From contig NC_049983.1 of NCBI RefSeq assembly GCF_000003815.2, positions 8,847,470 to 8,911,469 on the forward strand: 64,000 nt of DNA, written 5' to 3'. A program made the translations under genes and the position numbers. This DNA is from Branchiostoma floridae. Taxonomy: Eukaryota > Chordata > Leptocardii > Amphioxiformes > Branchiostomatidae. The notes under the pieces were generated by a model. It did not search any database, was not told the origin of the DNA, and saw only the letters and a list, made by a program, of their open reading frames with translations. Positions 1 through 21,053 of this stretch are shown here, one piece after another. Each line of letters begins with the position of its first letter. Within the stretch, counting starts at the first letter, position 1.

Positions 1-638
1 TGTCACACGTACACATGGCTATATACGTAAGTACAACTTGTTCAGTGAAGTATGTGTTCTCACTACTTAGTATCTTACGGGCATTCCTGAACAAAGTACA
101 CGTCAGCAACTAATCTATCTTATGGATGAGCACATGGTGACAATAATGAGCCATTTCGATTGTCTACATTTGTTCTAATTTCGTGTTTCGTTTTTCTTTA
201 TGCCACGGTCAACAAGCGAAAACGCAATCATAAGAAGTCATTCACAAATTCTTGAGTTGCCTAGTTACTACGTGCTCCCATCTGTTGCCGACGTTTTTAG
301 TGTATATATATGGATGCTATGGTTATCGATTGATTGTACACTTGTTAGAAATGGCGGCCACGAAGTGTGACCATATCCGCCTCCCTGTTTGCGTTTGTAG
401 CAAATACTAGTAGTACATTAGATCTTCCTTCACATTATCTTGAATTTGTCCTTACTTTGTCAGGTAATTCCTTTGCCGCCTGCCGCTTTTGTATAAGGGT
501 AATCACCTAGTGTAGGGAGGGGCAACTGTAGACCCAAGGCTTGTTATATAACGTTGAAAACAGTTCTGAAGCCAAAACTATCACACACAATAATTCAAAC
601 TATCTCAAGTACTATAAAGATCATAGAATGAATCGTAC
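1..638. other. AT-rich non-coding stretch
   Basis: I see no convincing exon, RNA gene or repeat boundary here. The first 600 bases are low-complexity AT-rich sequence of the kind seen in the introns and spacers of this window. If the minus-strand exon at 639-785 is real, this stretch would be its downstream intron. Confidence 0.4.
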
Positions 639-785
639 CTGCGCCACTTCTACCAGAAACACGTTGTTGTAAGTGTTGCTGACTGTGATGAACAGGGCAC
701 CGGATAGCATCCCTATTCCATAGAACGTCGTCTCCAGCCAAGAAACCGAGTCTGCCGTCTTGTCGACGTCCTTGTCTTGTGTCAT
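639..785 (-). CDS. Possible exon of an unrecognised membrane protein
   Basis: On the minus strand an open frame runs from an ATG at 785 to 639 (49 codons, phase 0) and stops exactly at a consensus donor (CAG then GTACG). The peptide is acidic at first (MTQDKDVDKTADS) and then becomes a hydrophobic stretch (FYGIGMLSGALFITVS) that could be a membrane segment, followed by NTYNNVFLVEVAQ. Codon use looks coding and the donor falls in frame. There is also an acceptor-like CTACAG just upstream of the ATG, so it may be an internal exon. I cannot assign a family, and the partner exons are missing or lie outside the window. Confidence 0.35.
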
Positions 786-1199
786 CGTCGTGTTATGCTC
801 TTCTGTAGTTGATTGGAAGACAAACTTCAGCGTAGAACAGAACTATACGGTGTACACGTTCTGTCAAGACAACACGGAATGTTACGATTTCCCGATCCCT
901 ACGGCCATGGATGTAACGTATACTGTCAACGAAACAACAGTCACGAGCCAAACTCTGTTCACACGGTGCTGTTCAACCGTGCAGAAGTTAACGTGTTCCC
1001 AAACTGCTGACCTGACCTGAACCGGTCGAACTGGTTGTCTGCTCGCCCTTTTAACTCGCACTAGTACTGGTGTTACGTCTGTGCACTCACCCCATGCGTG
1101 TTGTCTGGTTCTCCTCTCTCAATGGCTTTCAGTTGATTTTTCAAATGTCTAGCTCTGTTATTTTCCTAGGATGATTAAATCTTTCTCTCTCAGGCAGCG

Positions 1200-1435
1200 N
1201 NNNNNNNNNNNNNNNNNNNNNNNNNNNNNNNNNNNNNNNNNNNNNNNNNNNNNNNNNNNNNNNNNNNNNNNNNNNNNNNNNNNNNNNNNNNNNNNNNNNN
1301 NNNNNNNNNNNNNNNNNNNNNNNNNNNNNNNNNNNNNNNNNNNNNNNNNNNNNNNNNNNNNNNNNNNNNNNNNNNNNNNNNNNNNNNNNNNNNNNNNNNN
1401 NNNNNNNNNNNNNNNNNNNNNNNNNNNNNNNNNNN
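1200..1435. other. Assembly gap (236 N)
   Basis: A run of N from 1200 to 1435. Any open frame crossing it is an artefact of the gap. Confidence 0.99.
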
Positions 1436-1649
1436 GTTACGTATATAAGTCCAACATAAGAGGTTGTTGTGTCTGCCTGCGTTTGAGTACATTAGAATGC
1501 CGGAACCCTGCAGGGCACGTTTTGGCTCTCTTTTGTATACATAATTCAATATTCACAGTCACAAATCGATATGGTCGAACGGAACAGGTGATTTTTTTTG
1601 GGGGGGGGGGATGAAAATATCTATATGATCTACTTCATTTTCTTCTGAC

Positions 1650-1972
1650 TTGGGCCAAAGCAAGTAAATTTTATGGATGGCATGCCATACAGCACAATGA
1701 ACAAATAACGCTTATGACGTCCATAGTGGTACCACTTTATTTCACAAGTATCCAACTTGTTCACTTCTACAAGTACAGCCATGGCTACATCCAAATAATG
1801 CCACTTCTACGGTACAATCATTGGGCTATAACACAACGTATATATTCATTTTGGTGCTTTCTTGTCATGTTTACCATCTCCGAAGTAGAAAAAAATCTTG
1901 CTTTTCTTTCTGAGTCAGGTAAAAGCAATGAGCGCGCTGATGTCATCCGTAAGATTTACTTTCTGTGGCCTA
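1650..1972. mobile_element. TIR element, TAGGCCACAGCAAGTAAA-type family
   Basis: The left end (GGGCCAAAGCAAGTAAATT then TTATGGATGGCAT) and the right end (GATGTCATCCGTAAGATT then TACTTTCTGTGGCCTA) are inverted copies of each other. The inside shares runs such as CAGCCATGGCTAC and TTCATTTTGGTGCT with the better-preserved copy at 59428-59938. A fragment also occurs at 35060-35112. There is no coding capacity, so it is a non-autonomous DNA transposon. The 91-codon ORF inside (1714-1989) is spurious. Confidence 0.7.
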
Positions 1973-2747
1973 ATTGTGACCGAATTTGAAATAAGATATG
2001 GCAAGAATTTTGAATTCCTCTCAAACACAGGTCGTCATTATGTATAATAGAGCTGTGAATTCCCACTAACTTAGTTTGGGACTCTACACGATAGTAATGG
2101 TTTACTGACCTGAGATAACGGTAGTCTAAGCACTGCGAGAATTTCCTTAGTTGGAACCTTCCTCGGGTAAATAAAATAGATTAAGTATGTATTAGAGATT
2201 TACGTGCGAACAAAGTAAAACAGTTTGCTTACTTTCACACATTAACATAATGAAAACGTCATAGTGGAACACAGAATGCCCCCCACCCACACACACACAA
2301 CAAAGACGTTCAAAACAATGGAATTCTAGAACATTTTTGCTCACAATAGAAATCAAACGTCAACGTCAGAAACCTCTTATTTTACAATGTCATAAATATA
2401 CTATTAAGCATATGGTCACAATGACCATTCAAACTTAAAATCAATCCAGACTTTTAATTTGATTGTTGAGACAAGGTGAAAATAAATACTCTTTTGGTGT
2501 GGATAAAACATGTCAATAAATTTTCAAACATAATTCAGTATAAAACAATTCATATCAACACCTAAAGTATATGCAAATGTCACAGACTGACTAGGTATAT
2601 AACACACTATTTTATTATAATGATAAACATTTTGCTTTGGATCTAGTAACGTTAGACACTCTTCGTTTTACAAATATTGAAGTAACTACGTAGCTCTTGA
2701 AAGTTTTTGTGTCTCATCGACTTTCTTTCTCCCTTCAGGGCTCCGTT
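1973..2747. other. AT-rich spacer upstream of PMPCB repeats
   Basis: No gene or RNA seen. It contains a short CA-rich run near 2285 and otherwise unremarkable AT-rich sequence. Confidence 0.4.
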
Positions 2748-3345
2748 TTTCCAAGCAGATCCTACGATGCCATATGATAGTACTAAACTGGCCTTGTTAG
2801 CCAAGAGGTGTACATTTGCCATCTAGCCAAACGCACTCCTAGGCCGGCTCCACTCCTCTGGCAGCTTTTGATACTATCTTATGCTACCGTAGCATCTGCT
2901 TGGAGATTACTACTGTACTCCGCGGAGTTCGTTGACCTTATTCTGAGCCTGCGCTCTACGGAGCTAAAACTGGCCAAGGAGTGTGTTCAGCCAAGAGGTT
3001 TACATTTTCTGTGTAGCCAAACACACTCCTAGGCTGGCTCCACTCCTCTGGCAGCTTTTCATACTATCTTATGTCACCGTAGGATCTGCTTGGAAATTAC
3101 TACTCCGCAGAGTTCGTTGACCTTATTCTGAGCCTGCGCTCTACGGAGCTAAAACTGGCCAAGGAGTGTGTTCAGCCAAGAGGTTTACATTTTCTGTGTA
3201 GCCAAACACACTCCTAGGCTGGCTCCACTCCTCTGGCAGCTTTTCATACTATCTTATGTCACCGTAGGATCTGCTTGGAAATTACTACTCCGCAGAGTTC
3301 GTTGACCTTATTCTGAGCCTGCGCTCTACGGAGCTTACCCAGAAA
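2748..3345. repeat. MITE copy expanded into a 185-bp tandem repeat, just upstream of PMPCB
   Basis: The left part (2748-2915) begins TTCCAAGCAGATCCTAC and ends TCTGCTTGGAGATTAC. These are the inverted ends of the same element that sits intact at 61844-62023. The right part has been duplicated in tandem: GTTCAGCCAAGAGGTT recurs at 2985 and 3170 (185-bp period), with about 2.7 copies up to 3340. Each unit carries ATCTGCTTGG, CTCCGCAGAGTTCGTTGACC and CTCTACGGAGCT. The array stops about 25 bases before the PMPCB start codon, so it probably occupies the promoter or 5' UTR. Confidence 0.8.
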
Positions 3346-3369
3346 ACCCCAATTTGTCCGTTCTCCAAG

Positions 3370-14186
<10,817 letters not shown>

Positions 14187-15144
14187 CGTCACACAGCGTC
14201 AGGGGAGATCAGATTATCCAATAGTATTATCTGTCATTGTTGAAGAAATTGTCTCATACAAAATGTCCACTCCAAGTTCAAAATACAAACCATAGACTCC
14301 ATATAGTCACATTGGTGACTGGCCTCAAAAAGTTATAAAATCTAGACCGTAAGCAGTTGTTCTTAGTCTAACTCGAGTGTCAAACTGTGTTAAAGTATGG
14401 TCAAAGAACTCATGATGCTGGTCCTCAAAACCCTGTTTAACATGTAGATATTCATCAAAAATTTATTGCTGTGAGAATTGAAGTCCCCATGTAATATGTT
14501 TGGAGCTCTGTCAGCAGAAAATGGCGTTTTGGATCATAATTATCCTTGATTTCGTAGTCCAGTTTGGAGATACATCCCTTGCTTGCTTGGTCTTTAACAT
14601 ACATGTACTGTTGTCCATATCAAATTTGCTACATCTACTGAAGCCACTTGAACTGGAAATAAAAGTTTTATCACTTTACTGCTGTGTCTTAAGTACATTA
14701 CACAGAATTAAGTACATATACAGTACAGGTCACTGGATACCAGATTCTTGGTGCGCAACCAAGTGCTTTTTTCCACCGATAATTAGGTGATCATTATCTC
14801 TCACCTTCCCCAGAGCAACTATGACTGGTTCATACTGCACTGCAGCATAGGTGTCGCTGCTTACAAGTTAATGTCAGAATTGTCCTAAGGAAGGTTACAG
14901 ATTGTGACTGAAATGTCTGTGGAATACAATACTTTGTTGTGTACAAAGAATCTTGTTATTCACTGACTTACAAACAAACTGAAACTATTCACTTGAGTAT
15001 GGGTCACTCAAAATTTACAGCTTATTCTTTCACCTGAGGTATAAGATAAGCATATTTCAATTTGTTTCCCCACACATTTATTCGATGAAATATAACAAAG
15101 CAAGCTGCCCTGCCGGGCCCCGGTTTGGAAATGTGACGTAGGCC
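14187..15144. other. 3' region between convergent PMPCB and sialyltransferase
   Basis: Non-coding sequence holding the 3' UTRs of two convergent genes. AAATAAAAG near 14658 is a candidate PMPCB poly(A) signal. No further exon or RNA is visible. Confidence 0.5.
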
Positions 15145-16912
15145 TTACTTGAGGTTACATTTCCCAATAACATGTCTGATGATTCCCCTCTTATGAAGGT
15201 CCTGGTACATGGCAAACTCCTCCCACAGCATGTGGTTTGGGTTGTCCATCTTGCCCAGTCCGTAATAGTGGTAGGGGACGGCACCTTTAGTGCTATTGTC
15301 AAACTGAATGGGGTTGAAGCCGTATAGAGAGATTCGGTCACAGAAGGTCGAAGCCAGCGCAAAGGTGTTAATGCCGGTTGAGGGAAGACTCCATGTCTTC
15401 CCACCCCAGATCTGACTTGCATACAATCTGGAAAATATTCAATAAACCACATGACATATGTAAATATATATGTAATAAATAAGAACAGACAACGATCGAT
15501 ACAAATGCAATTTTGGACACCATTCTACAAACGACAATCTGCTTTAGACCTGAACTGTTGATTGGTGTTAATTTCATACTTATTTAGCCCTTGACCTGTG
15601 TTATCTACCAATGGAAACACTTAAAACACATTGGCCAAATTAGCGAGGGTATGCGAGTCGCGAACTCTAGTTTTCCCGCAAGTACGAAAACGCCCAGTCC
15701 TGACAAACATTCGACAATGAAAATCCAGTGCGGAATTCGAATTTCGCTCTGAAACCAAGTGCTGAAAAAAGGAAGGCGAGGTTTTCGTAGTTTTTCCTCA
15801 CATGACCTACATACCTTTTACTCTTCATGACTGATTGGTGCGCAAAAGTTACGACAACCGGGAGGTTGTTGTCCCTGACGGCCTTTGCAACGGTCTTCAA
15901 CTCCGCCAGTGGCACCTTTCTCGGCGGGGCACGCAAAACTTCCAACGGGTAACTCAATACCAGTCCCGGGTGGTCCGTCAAACGTATTACCATAGCTTTC
16001 TTCACGGCCGTCTCAGTCGATGTTAGTGCTTGGCTGATTTCTTTTAACACTCTGTCGTTCACAGTCGTCATGTTGTTTTTGCTCCCAACGTCTTTTTCGT
16101 AGAATAGAGTGGGCGAGAGGTTAGGCCGAATGACGAAGTCGTGCGAGTCTATCTCCTCACCACATCTACTACCCAGAAGTGCACCACTACTCCCCACGAT
16201 AGCGCATGCGCTGTACGTCCTGATGGGAGTGTGTACTACGTCACAGGTTCTCTTCCCAAACGAGTTCAGAAGCGTGAACATTTGAACGTCGCATTTTTCC
16301 AAGAAGACGTCGAAGTCCGAAAAGTTGATGATGTGTCGTTTGGGACTAAGATATTTCGTAGTGTATGTCCTGTTGGAAAGATGCATTGGATAGTTATAGA
16401 ATTACTTCAAATATGCAAACGGGACTTCAAAACACAAATGGCATATCAAGACAAACTTTGACTTTGCTTGACCTATCAATACAATACAATAGAGTAGAAT
16501 GTGCCTATTGAAAACGACTTGTAAGATAGTATAAACGGGCCAAATAGAAAGACTAATTTGAAATATAGGAAGAGATTTCCTCTCTCCGGCTAACTCCTAT
16601 GGCAAATTATTCTCCATACTCGGTCAATTTATACTTCAAAATTATCTGAAATAGGTTTTATACTTACTGCAGTTCTTTGATGTTCGTCTCGTTAAAGTGG
16701 GCCGATATCCTATCCATTAGTGTTGGAAATCGAGGAGAAGATAATGAGACGGACATTTTTCCAACAGGGGGCTTTCCTGTCCTGATAACGTAAATAGGAT
16801 GTTGGACATGTGACACGGGTGTGCGCAGTGTTGGGTACACGTACGTGGCGATGAACATAAGCCATATGAGGGCACAAAGAACCATGTATAATAGCATTCG
16901 CAGAGTCTCCAT
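15145..16912 (-). CDS. GT29 sialyltransferase, ST8Sia-like (3 exons)
   Basis: Minus-strand exons 16912-16668, 16369-15686 and 15427-15145 have matching phases and sum to 1212 bases (403 aa). The first in-frame ATG gives [20 protein letters not shown], a short cytoplasmic tail and a signal anchor typical of type II Golgi glycosyltransferases. Exon 2 has the L motif ([20 protein letters not shown], then [11 protein letters not shown]). Exon 3 has the S motif ([20 protein letters not shown]), motif III HYY and a VS-like H-x4-E (HMLWEE), ending VIGKCNLK. Known role: transfer of sialic acid from CMP-Neu5Ac to glycans in the Golgi lumen. The L motif and HYY favour the alpha-2,8 (ST8Sia) branch, but linkage cannot be proved here. 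The usual N of the CAVVGNSG core is S. The exon 2 donor (TTTTC/GTACTT) is weak but is the only one that keeps phase. Confidence 0.92.
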
Positions 16913-16934
16913 TGCTAGTTCACAACCAAACAAG

Positions 16935-17530
16935 GCCCTGTCCCTGGTTGTGACGGTGTTTTCCTGCCCCTAGCCCTGGTGCTGACTTTGTTTCCTTGTT
17001 CCTGGTGCTAAATGTGTTTTCCTGTCCTTGGTGCTGACTGTGTTTCCCTGGCCCTGGTGCTGACTGTGTTTCTCTGTCCCTGGTGCTGACCGTGTTTCCC
17101 TGTCCCTGGTGCTGGCTGTGTTTCCCTGTCCTTGGTGCTGACCGTATTTCCCTGTCCCTGGTGCTGACTGTGTTTCCCTGTCCCTGGTGCTGACAGTGTT
17201 TCCCTGTCCCTGGTGCTGACAGTGTTTCCCTGTCCTTGGTGCTGACTGCGTTCCCCTGTCCCTGGTGCTGACTGTGTTTCCCTGACCCTGGTGCTGACTG
17301 TGTTTCCCTGTCCTTGGTGCTGACCGTATTTCCCTGTCCCTGGTGCTGACTGTGTTTCCCTGTCCCTGGTGCTGACAGTGTTTCCCTGTCCCTGGTGCTG
17401 ACTGTGTTTCCCTGTCCCTGGTGCTGACAGTGTTTCCCTGACCCTGGTGCTGACAGTGTTTCCCTGTCCCTGGTGCTAACAGTGTTTCCCTATCCCTGGT
17501 GCTGACTGTGTTCCCTGTCCCTGATGTTGA
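16935..17530. repeat. 26-bp minisatellite, about 23 copies
   Basis: Head-to-tail copies of a 26-base unit (TGTTTCCCTGTCCCTGG, TGCTGACAG) with scattered variants begin about 20 bases 5' of the sialyltransferase start codon and run away from it. Because 26 is not a multiple of three, the array is open in a minus frame and yields a spurious 193-residue repeat protein. The array is probably in the 5' UTR or promoter of the sialyltransferase. Confidence 0.93.
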
Positions 17531-18331
17531 CTGTGTTGTCGCTACAACCACTCACGTCATTGCCCATTGACCTTGATTTGACATTTGCCAATAGAGTATC
17601 TGTGTATTATTCATGTATTATTCATCCATAGTTCTCATCTGTATTGTTTTGCCAGTATTGAGCAATGACTGCTATAATACCGCTTGGCATAACACAGGCA
17701 TGCAGCAAGGGTTGAGTATATTACATCGAACCATAGAATGATCTGTCCCACTATACTTTTGCATATCTAACCCAATTCCTTGTATTCAATTAACATTATA
17801 TTTCCCTCCTTTGACGTTGCTCTCTTCGAATTCTTATTGTGGTCCGCCCATTTAATTCTCGGTCAGTTCCAAATACTAAAAAAAATCGGTAGCCTCCACT
17901 ATGACCTTTCCTATATGTGTTATAGATATGCTACAATGAGAAGATATTTTTTGGTTGTGTAGACAACATAACCCAAGCTCTCTTGATGATGGATTACGAT
18001 ATTTCGTATGTGGGTAGGGGTTGGGAAGACAAAGGTCAAGATCGATTTTGGCCTCCTTGTATGTGACATTTGTACTGCACCAAAACGTCTATTTTATTGT
18101 ATCTTTTGACCTGGGCATGCGATGGTCTTGATTTTTTGGTGGGAGATAGCTTGTGATGTAAGCAAGGCCCCCTACATGTAGTTATGGTTTGGTTTTTGTC
18201 TAACTATCATTGAATTCAAATGATTCCCTGAAGAGGTTTTTACGATGTTCGTATTGTTTTCTCATTGCTGCAACCAGCGTTGGGTGGATTTTCAATGACT
18301 ACTCAGGAGATGATGGCTAAAAATAAAAGCT
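17531..18331. other. Spacer with dispersed-repeat fragment
   Basis: No gene. The part at about 18000-18175 (GGGAAGACAAAGGTCA, TTTTGGCCTCCTTGTATGTG, GGTCTTGATTTTTTGGTGG) is an uninterrupted paralogue of the repeat at 61680-62090, useful because the latter carries a nested insertion. Confidence 0.6.
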
Positions 18332-18403
18332 CTCCGTGTCGGGGAATCGAACCCCGGTCTCCCGCGTGACAGGCGGGGATACTCACCACTATACTAACAC
18401 GGA
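18332..18403 (-). tRNA. tRNA-Asp (GUC)
   Basis: A 72-nt cloverleaf on the minus strand: acceptor stem TCCGTGT/ACACGGA with discriminator G, A box TTAGTATAGTGGTGAGTA, anticodon GTC at 18370-18368 within CCTGTCACG, B box GGTTCGATTCC. No intron, and CCA is not encoded, as expected in a eukaryote. A T-rich run (CTTTTATTTTTAG) follows, fitting a Pol III terminator. All stems pair, so it is likely functional. Confidence 0.96.
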
Positions 18404-20276
18404 TTGACATAGCAAGTGGTCCATAAGTATGCCCTGGATATCTAAGGGCGTCCACGAAAATCCCATCGATATCGCATATATTTTTTAGCCCAAACAGCTG
18501 TTTGCTTGCATATATTAAACTTCTGTGATGGCTGCAATCTTGTCTAAGGGGGAGGTCGAAGTACATACATAAAAGTAAAAAAGAATAAATTTGATAGATT
18601 TCAGAAGGATCTTGAATATCATACGAACTGGTTTAAGAACTTCAAAGCCTTCTGTTCTATCCAGGATGTTTCATATAAGATTCGTACAAATCTGATAAAC
18701 TAGAGTTCCACGACCTCATATCGTTCACGCCAAATGATGGGAGCCTTTACGACTGTTTCTCATGTTTCTGCTGCAGTACCATAAAAGCCCGCTAGGAGGT
18801 CCATGATCGAACTTGTCAATCCTTTAGCTAACAAATTTCCACATACCAAATATCAAAGACATCCACGACCCGTCTTAGTTATACTACCGGTACCCACAAA
18901 GAAACACAACTATCCAAAACGGCACCACAATATAACCTTCTCGGAGAGGGTTGGCTATATGTGTGACGCATATGTACAAATGATTGGCCGAACCGTTGTT
19001 TAGGTCCAGGTCCGGACCTTTACCTAGACAGCCGTACCTGTATCTGAATTCTTTTATGGTACACAGACAGAAGGGTATGGAAGAAACTTACAGTCGCCTG
19101 CGCTGCAGTCGACCGATGATGATGATGATGATGGTACACAGCCCTGGCGGTGACACTGGCCTCACATCAATTTCGACTTCACATCCCGTCCGCTGCCGGT
19201 GAGAAGAACCTGTAAACACACGCGCTAACCGTCTCGGCACCTGGGCCCCGGTAAACACACACGCTAACCGTCTCGGCACCTGGGCCCCGGTAAACACACG
19301 CGCTAACCGTCTCGGCACCTGGGCCCCGGTAAACACACGCGCTAACCGTCTCGGCACCTGGGCCCCGGCACCACGCCAAGGTGGTCTCCTTTTGCCGGGG
19401 GAAATTTAGCTTTTCTATCTCACGAGCCAAACGGGCCTGAAGAGAATCGTTCTTTGACGATTTTTTGTCATGTGAATTTTTCGACACTTCACGTCACAGC
19501 TTATTCGATTCGTGTTGAAAAAGAATTTCCTTAGAATGCTTTTCAGTGCTCTTATGTCCAAACCGCACAAATCATGTGCAACTCCATATCAACTTAAGTA
19601 CATACCTTTTTTCACATCTATGAATTTTAACTATGAAAGTTCAAATTTGGAGACACTTAGCAGGTGCTTGTCTTACGATACTGCGGTGTAAACTACATAA
19701 CAATCCAACATATCCGCATCGTTTTAAGCCTACAATTCGATGGAACATGACGAAAACGTTTCGAAGACCTCTTTATGTGTTATATAACGTTAAAGACGAA
19801 TTTAAGAAAGAAAAAAAATGGTTAGCATTATAAGAAACACGTTCAGATGAAAAATTATCTGATTATAGATGGGACGTTAATTGATTTTTTTTTTTTTTTT
19901 TGCTTGGCTATAGCTGTCTGTCAACTTTGTCGGCTGCGTGTCAGAGTCGAAAAATAAAACATTAGCAAACAAAAAGGAAACTTCGGAGGATGCAACAGTC
20001 CAAAAATGTGCCCAGATGGTAAGATTCTGTTCTAAGCGGCGTCCTCGTCTCTCCCCCACCACCTCCGGAATGTCAAAGATGATCATATCAATCCGTCTTC
20101 CGTCCAAGTTTCAAATGTTACAAACGTTCTATTTTCGTCAAACCACCCTGTCCGTACGTGAAAAGTCTCGTGTTGTAATGGTCTAGAGTGTGTCTTCGGT
20201 ACGACGATACGATATATATATAAGCTGTGATGTTAGTCACCTAGTCGCAGTCGTTTAAACAATGTCAGTGTCTGCC
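18404..20276. other. Spacer, mostly featureless
   Basis: Contains the 39-bp tandem repeat described separately and a short ATG triplet run (GATGATGATGATGATG) near 19116. Several 60-80 codon frames have no family resemblance or splice context and are not called. Confidence 0.4.
19212..19368. repeat. 39-bp tandem repeat, 4 copies
   Basis: The unit CGCTAACCGTCTCGGCACC, TGGGCCCCGGTAAACACACG recurs four times with one-base changes. The period is divisible by three, so short repeat peptides (RGPGAETVSA) appear on the minus strand, but there is no start or splice support for a protein. Confidence 0.9.
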
Positions 20277-20960
20277 TTACTGTGGATGTTGCATGAAGAG
20301 GTCCTCCACATCCACGACCCAAGGCGTCGAGTGGTCCTCCTCTTCGTCGAACAGCTCGTCGTCCATCGCAACACCGACCGTGGTCTCCTCGTTGCTGATC
20401 CAGTCGACGATGTCGTCAGTAGCAGCCTCGATCTCAGAGGGCGCTCCCTGGCGAAGAGTCTCGACCAGTCCTACCAAGTGGTGGAAATGGACTTCGTCGC
20501 CAGGTCGGTAGGTGTCGTCATCCCAGTGGTCCTCCACCAGAAAGGAGACAGGTCGCTCGTCCAGCGTCCCCCAGATGTCAGCGCTCATGAGGATGAAGTC
20601 GAAACGGTGCCACTCGACGACTCGCCATCCCTGTCCCCACCGTACGAGCCGTATGGTACTGGTCATGCCGGTAAGGCGGCCACAGGTGTCACAGGTGGGG
20701 CCCTGAGGAGGCAGGCGCGCCAGGTACCCTCCTCCTGCCACCTTCCAGGTTGTCTCGACGTCGTCGTGAGGCCGCCCGCAGTCTTCACAGAAGCGGACGT
20801 GCTCGGGAAGCTCCTGTCTGACGGGGCGGCCGGCGTTCCGCATCCAGGCGGGGCCGAAGACCCGAAAAGGCTTCATGACTTCCCAAGCGCACTGCTCCGC
20901 TGTGAGAACCCCGGCGGCGCCAGCTGCAGGCGAAGTGAAGATCGGCGAGAAACAACTCAT
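20277..20960 (-). CDS. Unrecognised protein with zinc ribbon and OB-like region
   Basis: A GC-rich open frame on the minus strand continues from 21053 to 20277. There is no ATG before MSCFSPIFT at 20960, and an in-frame stop lies just beyond 21053, so either the ATG at 20960 is the start or the exon begins at an acceptor. Numbering from 21053, C89-x2-C92 and C121-x2-C124 form a zinc ribbon, followed by a beta-rich stretch (STIRLVRW, RPVSFLVEDHWDD, RPGDEVHFHHLVGLVETL) that resembles the zinc-plus-OB layout of MCM-family N-terminal domains. It ends in an acidic tail. The final CCACAG-TAA overlaps a donor (CCACA/GTAAGG), so the frame may continue into further exons. MCM-like (for example MCMDC2-type) is a guess; I do not recognise the gene with certainty. 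Confidence 0.5.
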   Translation of the reverse strand: MSCFSPIFTSPAAGAAGVLTAEQCAWEVMKPFRVFGPAWMRNAGRPVRQELPEHVRFCEDCGRPHDDVETTWKVAGGGYLARLPPQGPTCDTCGRLTGMTSTIRLVRWGQGWRVVEWHRFDFILMSADIWGTLDERPVSFLVEDHWDDDTYRPGDEVHFHHLVGLVETLRQGAPSEIEAATDDIVDWISNEETTVGVAMDDELFDEEEDHSTPWVVDVEDLFMQHPQ

Positions 20961-21053
20961 GTCGGAATCCTTCCAAGCGTTCTCAAAGGTTTCAGAATGC
21001 GATTCGAACTCGGAGAGGAAAGATAGAACCTTCCTCCACGGTGTCAAACTCAC

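Noticed and set aside
760-1020. Plus-strand ORF with Cys and N-glycosylation sites
   Set aside because: Overlaps the better-supported minus exon; an acceptor-like TCTGTAG is present but there is no donor or family match.
1171-1614. ORFs across 1200-1435
   Set aside because: They exist only because the N gap carries no stops.
16970-17551. 193-residue repeat protein (QGQGNTVSTRDRE-type)
   Set aside because: It is a by-product of a 26-bp minisatellite read in a frame without stops; there is no start context or splice support.
19877-20107. Minus frame with RRIDMIIFDIPEVVG
   Set aside because: Looks vaguely like LINE ORF1 or AAA+ sequence, but there is no supporting neighbour, splice site or poly(A) tail.
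20262-21026. 254-codon plus-strand ORF
   Set aside because: Antisense shadow of the GC-rich minus frame; low-complexity Ser/Val/Asp-rich translation and no motif.
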